Shown piece after piece: positions 8,511 through 16,200 of a DNA stretch of 64,000 bases. The stretch comes from Mangrovibacter phragmitis. GTDB taxonomy: Bacteria; Pseudomonadota; Gammaproteobacteria; Enterobacterales; Enterobacteriaceae. The stretch is from NCBI RefSeq assembly GCF_001655675.1, contig NZ_LYRP01000005.1:1-64000 (forward strand), read 5' to 3'. The stretch's first letter is position 1, and every line of letters starts with the position of its first letter. The notes below the pieces were generated by a model. The model saw nothing but the letters and a program-made list of their open reading frames with translations. It had not been told where the DNA came from and ran no database searches. The translations under genes were made by a program, and so were the position numbers.

Positions 8511-9025
8511 GGGCTATTTCGCTCATTTAAAATAATGGAATTACGCGATACCCCATGGGCAATAATGGGGCGTTTACCGTAATCATCTTTGAGTTACACT
8601 ATGTCGGCACTCCTGCGATGGTGGCAACTAGTAAATTTTTTGTCTTTAACTTTAAAAAAACTATGCAGACTGGTTAACACATAGAAAACACACAGAATAT
8701 TCACACCCACATATAATCAACAATAAAAAAACAATTACACACATAAAAAAACGCACACCCTAATCAAACGTTAAAACGCACAACCAGAGTGCAATTAATG
8801 AATCAAATAAGGGCGTGCGTATTATTTTGGTGCAAAATAAAAAATAACCTTGAGAAACCACATCCTCAATTACGTTCATCACGTAAAAAGGCCAGAGAAA
8901 GTAATGCATTCATAAACCAGAGAATAATGGTGGTGGTATGTTCACTGGCATGATGCTTGCAGGACTGGTTAGCCTGAAACTATACCGATTAAGTCAGTAA
9001 CAATATTTATTAAATGGTCTCTGCT
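8511..9025. promoter_or_regulatory. Divergent control region between ABC operon and LysR gene
   Basis: About 515 AT-rich bases with no acceptable gene. They contain ACGCACACCC at 8751-8760, a related ACGCACAACC at 8775-8784, and the near inverse GGGCGTGCGT at 8811-8820. Repeats of this kind between a LysR gene and its divergent operon are plausible regulator sites. No strong -35/-10 pair was singled out. Confidence 0.5.
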
Positions 9026-9946
9026 ATGACACGATTTACACTTAAGCAACTGAAGTATTTCGTCACTGTCGTTGAGACAGAGAGCATCGCTGAAGCTTCA
9101 CGACAACTACATATCGCTCAACCTTCCATTTCCATCGCGATTAAAAATCTGGAAGATACTTTCGACCAGCAACTGTTTATTCGCCACCATGCACAGGGGG
9201 TATCCCTGACTTCTGGCGGTCGCCGTTTTTATGAGAAAGCCAGAGAGTTACTCCGCCTTTCTTACGAGTTTGAGCAGAATTCCCGGGCAGATAAAGATAT
9301 GGTTTCCGGTACTATCTCAGTCGGTTGTTTTGAATCTGCAGCCCCCTTGTATATGCCCAAACTGGTGGCAGGCTTCACCAAAATCTACCCGGAAATTACT
9401 ATTCAGTTGTATGACGGTGAGCAACATGAATTAATGCACGGCCTGCACCGTGGGCGCTTTGACCTGGCATTTTTATATGATCTTGAATTAGGCAATACCA
9501 TTCACAAAGAAGCGCTTAACGCGCCACATAAACCTTACGCTCTGCTTCCTGAACGCCACCGTCTGGCAAACCGCAAAAGTGTTACTTTGCAGGAATTAAG
9601 CCGTGAACCAATGATTTTATTGGATGCCGTACCCAGCAAAAATTATTTCATCAACATCTTCAAAGAAAAAGGATTTAACCCGGAAGTCGCTTACAGCTCT
9701 CCATCAATTGAGATGGTTCGTTGCATGGTCGCCCAGGGGTTGGGTTTTTCCGTGCTGGTTACCCGGCCTTGCTCAGATATCACTTATGACGGAGAACGAC
9801 TGGTACAAATGGATATTGATGATGAAATGCCAGCCTCCACGCTTATCATGGCCTGGTTACAAAATAACGAACCCACGCGCCCGGCACAGTTATTTATGGA
9901 TTACTGCCGTAACGCTGAATTACAACCAGCACTCACAAGCCACTAA
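9026..9946 (+). CDS. LysR-family transcriptional regulator
   Basis: The 306-residue protein starts with the classic LysR winged helix-turn-helix (LKQLKYFVTVVETESIAEASRQLHIAQPSI, split here as LKQLKYFVTVVE then SIAEASRQLHIAQPSIS), followed by an effector-binding domain to the C-terminus. ATG 9026 gives the usual short N-terminus MTRFTLKQLKYF; ATG 9014 in the same frame adds four residues. It lies between the leftward transport/dioxygenase group and the rightward monooxygenase-RidA-DUF1028-ArgE group, and is the natural regulator of both. The effector is probably the imported compound or a breakdown product. Confidence 0.92.
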   Translation: MTRFTLKQLKYFVTVVETESIAEASRQLHIAQPSISIAIKNLEDTFDQQLFIRHHAQGVSLTSGGRRFYEKARELLRLSYEFEQNSRADKDMVSGTISVGCFESAAPLYMPKLVAGFTKIYPEITIQLYDGEQHELMHGLHRGRFDLAFLYDLELGNTIHKEALNAPHKPYALLPERHRLANRKSVTLQELSREPMILLDAVPSKNYFINIFKEKGFNPEVAYSSPSIEMVRCMVAQGLGFSVLVTRPCSDITYDGERLVQMDIDDEMPASTLIMAWLQNNEPTRPAQLFMDYCRNAELQPALTSH

Positions 9947-10124
9947 ATAAATGTCTATTAAATAGATACGTCAATGCTGGCGTATTTATTTACACCTGAT
10001 TGCCTCATAAATTTCTATTCAGACACTCGTTTTATAATAATTTACCGTAACAGCTGAGTTACATACTCTGGTTTTTATCAACATCGGCCTGGTTGCCGAT
10101 TCATGGTAATTGAAGGACCCAGAG

Positions 10125-11393
10125 ATGACAGAAAACGTAATAACAACAGATACGCTGGTTGTAGGCGCAGGCCAGGCTGGCGTGGCAATGAGTGAACATT
10201 TAACCCGCCTGGCAATACCGCACCTGGTTGTGGAAAAAAACCGTATCGCCGAAGCCTGGCGCAGTGGGCGCTGGGATTCTCTGGTTGCCAATGGCCCCGC
10301 CTGGCATGACCGCTTCCCGGGGATGACCTTCCCCGGCAGCCACCCGGACAGCTTTGTAGCCAAAGAACAGGTGGCTGACTACTTTGTAGCTTATGCCGAC
10401 AAATTCAAAGCACCCATTCGCACTGGAGTGGAAGTGTTCAGTGCCACACGCCTTAAAGGGCGGCCGGGGTTCAGGGTTGAGACATCGCAAGGCATTATTG
10501 AAGCACAGCGTATTGTCTCGGCTACCGGGCCTTTTCAGCGGCCGGTTATCCCCGCTATCGCGCCACAAGACAGCGCACTCCTGCAACTCCACTCAGCTCA
10601 GTACCGTAACCCGGAGCAACTGCCAGACGGCGGTGTGTTGGTTGTGGGAGCCGGTTCTTCAGGGGTGCAAATTGCCGATGAACTGAACCGCGCCGGGAAA
10701 AAAGTGTGGCTCTCCGTTGGCGCGCATGACCGGCCACCACGCACCTACCGTGGCCGGGATTTCGTATGGTGGCTGGGCGTGCTGGGCCTGTGGGATGCAG
10801 CGGCAAACCAGCCCGGCAAAGAGCATGTCACCATTGCGGTGAGTGGTGCCCGCGGCGGGCATACCGTCGATTTTCGCCAGCTTGCTCACCAGGGCATTAC
10901 CCTGGCGGGCCAGACTGAAGGCTTTCATCAGGGTGTAGTGGCTTTCCAGGATAACCTGGCAACACATATCCGCACGGGTGACGAATCTTACCTCGCCCTG
11001 TTGGATGCCGCAGACCTGTATATTTCCCGCCACGGGCTGGACTTGCCACCAGAGCCAGAGGCCCGCTATTTCATGCCCGACCCGGATTGCATGACCCACC
11101 CGGTACGAACCCTGAACCTGCAACAAGCCGGTATCAGCACCATTATCTGGGCAACAGGCTACGCTACGGACTTCAGTTGGCTCAAAGTGGACGCCTTTAA
11201 CCAACAAAACCATCCTCAGCACCACCGGGGAGTATCCAGCGAGCCAGGCGTGTATTTCCTGGGGCTACCCTGGTTGTCCCGTCGCGGTTCCACCTTTATT
11301 TGGGGAGTGTGGCACGATGCGAAATATATTGCCGACCAAATCGCCATTCAGCGCCAGTACCAGCACTATCGCCCGGATGATACCGAGGCCTGA
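10125..11393 (+). CDS. FAD/NAD(P)-dependent monooxygenase-like oxidoreductase
   Basis: The 422-residue protein has two dinucleotide-binding motifs: an FAD site LVVGAGQAGVAM near the N-terminus and an NAD(P)H site VVGAGSSGVQIADEL near residue 170. The later segment IWATGYATDFSWL resembles the ATG-containing motif of flavin N-oxygenating and Baeyer-Villiger-like enzymes. It probably oxygenates a nitrogen, sulfur or ketone group. AAGGA seven bases before ATG 10125 sets the start; an in-frame TTG at 10110 was not preferred. It begins a four-gene run with RidA, DUF1028 and M20 genes. Substrate unknown. Confidence 0.87.
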   Translation: MTENVITTDTLVVGAGQAGVAMSEHLTRLAIPHLVVEKNRIAEAWRSGRWDSLVANGPAWHDRFPGMTFPGSHPDSFVAKEQVADYFVAYADKFKAPIRTGVEVFSATRLKGRPGFRVETSQGIIEAQRIVSATGPFQRPVIPAIAPQDSALLQLHSAQYRNPEQLPDGGVLVVGAGSSGVQIADELNRAGKKVWLSVGAHDRPPRTYRGRDFVWWLGVLGLWDAAANQPGKEHVTIAVSGARGGHTVDFRQLAHQGITLAGQTEGFHQGVVAFQDNLATHIRTGDESYLALLDAADLYISRHGLDLPPEPEARYFMPDPDCMTHPVRTLNLQQAGISTIIWATGYATDFSWLKVDAFNQQNHPQHHRGVSSEPGVYFLGLPWLSRRGSTFIWGVWHDAKYIADQIAIQRQYQHYRPDDTEA

Positions 11394-11426
11394 GCCCCTT
11401 TACCCTTTGTGAACAGGAAAACCATC

Positions 11427-11861
11427 ATGCCAACACATACACGCATCCGGATGTTTAACACTAAAGAAACCTACCCAAACCAGGTTTTGGATAATGACCT
11501 GTGTCAGGCTGTGCGCGCGGGCAACACCATTTATGTACGCGGCCAGGTCGGAACAGACTTTGCCGGTAACCTGGTTGGGCTGGGAGACCCACGAGCCCAG
11601 GCTGAACAGGCGATGAAAAATGTGAAGCAATTGCTGGCAGAAGCTGGCAGTGATTTATCACACATTGTGAAAACCACTACTTATATTACTGACCCGCGTT
11701 ATCGTGAAGCCGTCTACCAGGAAGTGGGCAAATGGCTGAAAGGTGTGTTCCCTATTTCTACCGGCTTAGTAGTTGCAGGGCTTGCCCAGCCACAGTGGTT
11801 GATGGAAATAGATGTCATTGCCGTTATTCCTGAAGATGAAATGGCACAGGAGGTGAAATGA
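11427..11861 (+). CDS. RidA/YjgF-family protein
   Basis: The 144-residue protein is a RidA-family member. It has the conserved strand IYVRGQVGTDFAGNLVG, the LLAEAGSDLSHIVKTTTYI segment with a YITDPRYRE turn, and the late PQWLMEIDVIAV region. The arginine in the PRYR stretch resembles the position used for carboxylate binding in the family. RidA proteins hydrolyse reactive imine/enamine intermediates. Next to a flavin oxidase it would plausibly remove an imine produced in the pathway. AGGAAA upstream supports ATG 11427. Its stop overlaps the next start by four bases. Confidence 0.92.
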   Translation: MPTHTRIRMFNTKETYPNQVLDNDLCQAVRAGNTIYVRGQVGTDFAGNLVGLGDPRAQAEQAMKNVKQLLAEAGSDLSHIVKTTTYITDPRYREAVYQEVGKWLKGVFPISTGLVVAGLAQPQWLMEIDVIAVIPEDEMAQEVK

Positions 11862-12532
11862 CACTCTCAATTAGCGCGCGTTGCCCGGAAACCGGGCAAC
11901 TGGGCATTGCCATTAGCTCATCAAGTATTGCCGTCGGCTCTCGTTGCCCCTGGTTGTTGTCGGGTGTGGGAGCGGTATCCAGCCAAAACATTACCCTGCC
12001 CTCGCTGGGGCAACAGATCCTGGCAAAAATGGCAGAAGGCCTGGCACCAGAGCAGGCCATGCGGCAAACCCTGGCTGAAGACCGCTTTCGCGAATATCGC
12101 CAGGTCGCCGTGATCGATGCCTGCGGCACAACAAGCGTATTTAGTGGCGAGCAGACTTTAGGCATTCACCACACGGCTCAGGGAAACAACTGTGTTGCTG
12201 CCGGTAACTTACTGGCCAACCCGCAGGTTATCAATGCCATGGTAGAAGCATTTGAATCCTCCACCGGGGAACTGGCTGCCCGACTGATTACCGCGCTTCA
12301 GGCAGGTATAAACATGGGTGGCGAAGCAGGGAGTGAGCACTCAGCAGCCGTTAAAGTGATGGATGATTACACCTGGCCGGTGGTGGATTTACGGGTGGAC
12401 TGGGCTGAGCAGGCACCGGTGGAAGCATTGCTGGCGTTGTGGCAGGCCTGGGAGCCGCAAATGGATGCCTATATTACCCGGGCGCTCGACCCGCGTGAAG
12501 CGCCCAGCTACGGTGTGCCTGGCGATGAGTAA
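11858..12532 (+). CDS. DUF1028 family protein, predicted Ntn-type hydrolase
   Basis: The 224-residue protein fits DUF1028: it starts MTLSISARCPETGQLGIAIS, has SSIAVGSRCPW and GVGAVSSQN, and later GNNCVAAGNLLANPQV with a Glu/Ser-rich GGEAGSEHSAA motif. The DUF1028 fold is Ntn-hydrolase-like and often sits with amidohydrolase or peptidase genes, but no activity is firmly established. ATGA overlap with the RidA gene and an 8-base overlap with the M20 gene indicate translational coupling. I infer hydrolysis of an amide or peptide-like intermediate, with low certainty about the reaction. Confidence 0.87.
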   Translation: MTLSISARCPETGQLGIAISSSSIAVGSRCPWLLSGVGAVSSQNITLPSLGQQILAKMAEGLAPEQAMRQTLAEDRFREYRQVAVIDACGTTSVFSGEQTLGIHHTAQGNNCVAAGNLLANPQVINAMVEAFESSTGELAARLITALQAGINMGGEAGSEHSAAVKVMDDYTWPVVDLRVDWAEQAPVEALLALWQAWEPQMDAYITRALDPREAPSYGVPGDE

Positions 12533-13688
12533 CCCGGTGCGGGATATTCTGGCCCAATTGCTGGCTTTCGATACCACCAGTCGGGAATCCAACCTCGCGC
12601 TGATTGGGATGATTCGTGAGTTTTTGGCGGCTCGCGGGGTTGCGGTTCAACTGTTCACTAATGAAAGCGGGAGCAAAGCCAACCTGTATGCACGTATCGG
12701 CCCGGACGGCCCTGGCGGTGTGATGCTTTCCGGCCATACCGATACCGTGCCGGTGGACGGGCAAAACTGGTCGGTTCCACCATTTATGCTGAGTGAAAAA
12801 AATGGCCGCTACTATGGGCGTGGCAGTACCGATATGAAAGGTTTCCTCGCCTGTATGCTGGCCTCTGTTGATACCTTTTTATCCGCGCCATTACGCATGC
12901 CTTTACACCTGGCCTTTTCCTACGACGAGGAAGTAGGCTGCCTGGGCGTTCGCAGCCTGGTGGACTGGCTGCGTAATGCACAGGACCGCCCCGCAATGTG
13001 TATTATTGGCGAGCCCACAGAAATGCAGCCGGTATACGGGCACAAGGGAAAACTGGCAATGCGTTGCCAGGTTCATGGTCATGCCTGCCACTCTGCACAG
13101 GCACCCGAAGGGGTAAACGCCATTAGTTATGCCGCAAAAGTTATTGCCCATCTGGGAGAACTGGGTGAGCAACTGGCATTACACCAGGACAAACGCTTTT
13201 CCCCGGCATTCAGTACCGTGCAGGTGGGTACTATTCAGGGTGGCAGCGCGCTAAATATCGTACCGGCAAACTGCTCTTTTGATTTTGAAGTACGCTATTT
13301 GCCTGGTGTTCAGGTGCAAACCGTAGCGGAGAAACTGCAGGCATGGACCAGGCGCACGCTGGTTCCTGATATGAAGCAGGTGGCCGGCGAAAGTGAGATA
13401 ACCTTTCACACCCTGAGCCATTACCCCGGCCTGCTGGCAGAGACCCAGTCTGAATTTGCCCGCCTGTTGTCGGGCTGGTGTGGCAGTGAGTCTTTCTCAA
13501 CTGTCGCTTTCGGCACAGAGGCTGGCTTATTTCATGATGCCGGTATTGCCACGCTGATTTGCGGCCCGGGCAGTATGGCACAGGGCCATAAAGCCGATGA
13601 GTTTGTTGCCATTGAACAACTCGATAACTGCATGCTGATGCTGAAAAATCTGTTCGCCTGGATGAAGACCCCGGACGCCTCTTCTTAA
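12525..13688 (+). CDS. M20-family amidohydrolase, acetylornithine deacetylase type
   Basis: The 387-residue protein is an M20/ArgE-type metallohydrolase. The metal-site motifs are LSGHTDTVPVDG, GRGSTDMKGFLACML, YDEEVGCLGV and IIGEPTEMQP, with a late GPGSMAQGHKADEFV histidine. Such enzymes remove acyl groups from N-acyl amino acids using one or two zinc ions. The ATG at 12525 overlaps the DUF1028 stop. Its place at the end of a catabolic run rather than with argCBH suggests it acts on a pathway intermediate and is not the housekeeping arginine-biosynthesis enzyme. Confidence 0.88.
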   Translation: MSNPVRDILAQLLAFDTTSRESNLALIGMIREFLAARGVAVQLFTNESGSKANLYARIGPDGPGGVMLSGHTDTVPVDGQNWSVPPFMLSEKNGRYYGRGSTDMKGFLACMLASVDTFLSAPLRMPLHLAFSYDEEVGCLGVRSLVDWLRNAQDRPAMCIIGEPTEMQPVYGHKGKLAMRCQVHGHACHSAQAPEGVNAISYAAKVIAHLGELGEQLALHQDKRFSPAFSTVQVGTIQGGSALNIVPANCSFDFEVRYLPGVQVQTVAEKLQAWTRRTLVPDMKQVAGESEITFHTLSHYPGLLAETQSEFARLLSGWCGSESFSTVAFGTEAGLFHDAGIATLICGPGSMAQGHKADEFVAIEQLDNCMLMLKNLFAWMKTPDASS

Positions 13689-13707
13689 CCTGCGCCACAA
13701 ACTTGTA

Positions 13708-13740
13708 TGACAGCTTTTGTTAATTTTGCTTAAGCTGTCA
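13708..13740. promoter_or_regulatory. Inverted repeat upstream of the Gfo/Idh/MocA gene
   Basis: TGACAGCTT (13708-13716) and AAGCTGTCA (13732-13740) are perfect inverse arms separated by 15 AT-rich bases. The element lies between the M20 stop and the next start. It could be an operator for the oxidoreductase gene or part of a weak terminator; there is no T-run. Confidence 0.45.
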
Positions 13741-13812
13741 CATAGCTTTCCTGTTCTGGCCGCTACACTGGCAGTAAATTTTGTCACCTTCTACTGACAC
13801 AGGAGTCTTTGC

Positions 13813-14763
13813 ATGTCTGGTCTGGTTAACTGGGGCATTCTGGGTTACGCCCGTATTGCAAGAAATTCACTTATCCCGGCTATCAGCCGGGCCACTAATG
13901 CACATTTATATGGCGTAGCTTCGCGTAACAGTGCGCAACTCCCCACTGGCGAATGGGATAAAAGCTACCCGGATTACGCCAGCCTGCTGGCAGATGAAGC
14001 GATTGATGCCGTCTACATTCCCCTGCCCAATTCACTGCATAAAACCTGGGTGATACGCGCACTGGAAGCCGGGAAGCATGTTTTATGTGAAAAACCGTTA
14101 GGCCTGACCGCCGAAGAAGGCAACGCGATGCATAAGGCCGCGCAACAACATGGCCGCATCCTGATGGAAGCCTTTATGTACCGCTACACACACCGGATGC
14201 AGGCGGTAAAATCCGTGCTGGCAAGCGGTGTGCTCGGCGATATTCGCCATATCAATGCCACTTTCCGTTTCCTGTTAAACCGGCCAGGTACCATAAAAAT
14301 GCAGCCTGCTTTAGGTGGCGGAGCCCTGTACGATGTGGGTTGTTACCCGGTGAATTTTGTCGGCATGGTCACTCAACGGGTACCGGTTCGTTGTGAAGTG
14401 TTATGCGAGATGGATAACGGTGTGGACACGCAGCTATCGGCGATTTTGCAGTATGACGACGGGCTGATAGCCAATATTCACTGCGGGTTTAACAGTTTTG
14501 GCAGCAATTTTGCCGAAATTATTGGCACTAAAGGTTTACTGCGCATTGACGACACCTTCCAGGACAATGCCGGGGATATTTGGCTGCACACTGATGAAGG
14601 CAGCCGCGCAATCCCCGTTGAGGAGTCGGACCGTTATCTGGCGGAAGTCAGCCAGTTTTCCGCCGCAGTCCTGAAGCAACCTGCGCACTGCCTGTCACTG
14701 GAAGAGAGTATCCGTAACCTGCAGGTGCTGGATATGATCCGGGCGAAAATGCCCGAGTCATAA
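13813..14763 (+). CDS. Gfo/Idh/MocA-family oxidoreductase
   Basis: The 316-residue protein has an N-terminal NAD(P)-binding Rossmann domain (WGILGYARIARNSLIPAI) and the family hallmark CEKPLGLTAEEG, whose lysine is catalytic in relatives such as glucose-fructose oxidoreductase and inositol dehydrogenase. The C-terminal domain carries GALYDVGCYPVNF, a further conserved family segment. It probably oxidises or reduces a sugar or cyclitol in the cytoplasm. AGGAG seven bases before the ATG is a good ribosome site. It appears to be a single-gene unit ending convergently with the efflux operon. Confidence 0.9.
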   Translation: MSGLVNWGILGYARIARNSLIPAISRATNAHLYGVASRNSAQLPTGEWDKSYPDYASLLADEAIDAVYIPLPNSLHKTWVIRALEAGKHVLCEKPLGLTAEEGNAMHKAAQQHGRILMEAFMYRYTHRMQAVKSVLASGVLGDIRHINATFRFLLNRPGTIKMQPALGGGALYDVGCYPVNFVGMVTQRVPVRCEVLCEMDNGVDTQLSAILQYDDGLIANIHCGFNSFGSNFAEIIGTKGLLRIDDTFQDNAGDIWLHTDEGSRAIPVEESDRYLAEVSQFSAAVLKQPAHCLSLEESIRNLQVLDMIRAKMPES

Positions 14764-14796
14764 GAGAAAATAACTGCGTCAGGTAAAAGTGAAGGT

Positions 14797-16200
14797 TTAT
14801 TGAGTAGCCTGCCAGCCGCCACCCAAAGCAGCTATCAGCGCCACGCTGGCAACCCACTGGGTGCTTTGCAAAGACAGCAGGCTTTGTTGTTCTGACAGGC
14901 TGCTGTTCTCTGTGGTGGCGACATCCAGGTAGTCAATCATGCCGGCTTCATACTGGTTGCGTGTCACCCGGGCTGATTCTTTCGCGGCGGCGGTGGCTCG
15001 CTGCTGCACCACCACTTCCTGCTGCAATGTATTCAGTTCAACCAGGTCATCCTCAACTTCCTGCATGCCTTCCAGCACGGCCTGGCGGTAGTTTGCCACG
15101 CTGGCGTCATACGCGGCTCTGGCCTGGTCTACTTGTGCCGATGTCGCGCCAAAATCCAGCAACGTGCCGCTTAACTCTGGCCCAAGGGACCAGACCCGGT
15201 AAGGTAAAGCAAACAGGTTGTGGAATACCGACGACGACGTTCCGCCGCTGGCACTCAGCGTCAGGTCCGGGAAATAGCCCGCAATCGCCACGCCCACTGC
15301 AGCATTGGCGGCTGCCACTTCCCGCTCTGCATAAGCGATATCCGGGCGGCGTTGCAGCAATTGAGCCGGTACAGCCTGAGGCAGAGCGGGCAAAGTGGCA
15401 GCCAGTTTTGCCACCGGCAGGCTGAACTCCGCTGGCGCTTTGCCCATTAATAATGCAATAGCGTGCTCAAGCTGAGCACGCTGCCACTGGTAATCCAGCG
15501 CGGAAGCCCGGGCACTTTCTAATTGCATTTGTGCCTGCGCCAGAGTGGCGCGTGATTCAGTACCGGCGCCATATTTGTTTTCAATCACAGTAAGATAGCG
15601 CTGGTAAGCGGCCACACTCTGCTGGTACAGGGCAATTTTTTCGTCCATTACCCGCAACTGAAAATAATCCTGCGCCAGTTCAGACTGGGCACTGAGCGTC
15701 ATATTCGCCAGTTCGGCTGCGCTGGCCTGGGCACTTGCTTTGTTCTCTTCCAGCGTGCGGCGCAGTTTGCCCCAGATGTCCAGTTCCCAACTGGCGCTCA
15801 GCTCCGCCTGATGACTGTTGCTGGTGGTGCGTTGCCCGGTGGTACTGGAACGGCTACCACTACGGGTTGAGCTGGCATCATAGCTTACCGAAGGCAATAG
15901 CCCGGCGCGCGACTGTGCCGCCAGCGCCAGTGCTTCCCGGTATTGTGCTGCATATTTGGCAATATTCTGGTTGGAGATAACCACCTGAGTCAGCAACCCG
16001 TCCAGCACCGGGTCATGGTATACCAACCACCAGGCGCCTTTGTTTTTATCATCCTGCGGCGCGGCCTGTCGCCACCCCTGCGCTTCTTTATAATGCAGCG
16101 GCATGTTGATTGCCGGGCGGTGATAATCCGGGCCCACGGTACAACCGCTCAATACCAGCGATAGCGCCAGAGCAGTGATTCGCAACGTTCTTTTCATCAA
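14797..16200 (-). CDS. NodT-family outer-membrane efflux lipoprotein
   Basis: The 467-residue protein has a lipoprotein signal peptide with lipobox LSGC near residue 19 and the two TolC-like repeats of RND outer-membrane factors. Internal marks are GPDYHRP just after the lipidated cysteine, ELSASWELDIWGKLRRTLE, the QRRPDIAYAEREVAAAN motif and a GTLLDFG segment. It would form the trimeric exit channel for the two RND pumps encoded just upstream. The gene ends the four-gene operon and lies directly against the RND gene (its ATG at 16200 abuts the pump stop at 16201). Confidence 0.92.
   Translation of the reverse strand: MMKRTLRITALALSLVLSGCTVGPDYHRPAINMPLHYKEAQGWRQAAPQDDKNKGAWWLVYHDPVLDGLLTQVVISNQNIAKYAAQYREALALAAQSRAGLLPSVSYDASSTRSGSRSSTTGQRTTSNSHQAELSASWELDIWGKLRRTLEENKASAQASAAELANMTLSAQSELAQDYFQLRVMDEKIALYQQSVAAYQRYLTVIENKYGAGTESRATLAQAQMQLESARASALDYQWQRAQLEHAIALLMGKAPAEFSLPVAKLAATLPALPQAVPAQLLQRRPDIAYAEREVAAANAAVGVAIAGYFPDLTLSASGGTSSSVFHNLFALPYRVWSLGPELSGTLLDFGATSAQVDQARAAYDASVANYRQAVLEGMQEVEDDLVELNTLQQEVVVQQRATAAAKESARVTRNQYEAGMIDYLDVATTENSSLSEQQSLLSLQSTQWVASVALIAALGGGWQATQ

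Noticed and set aside
13700-13760. PhoB-type Pho box upstream of the Gfo/Idh/MocA gene
   Set aside because: The CTGTCA-like words are inverted and not direct repeats at 11-base spacing.
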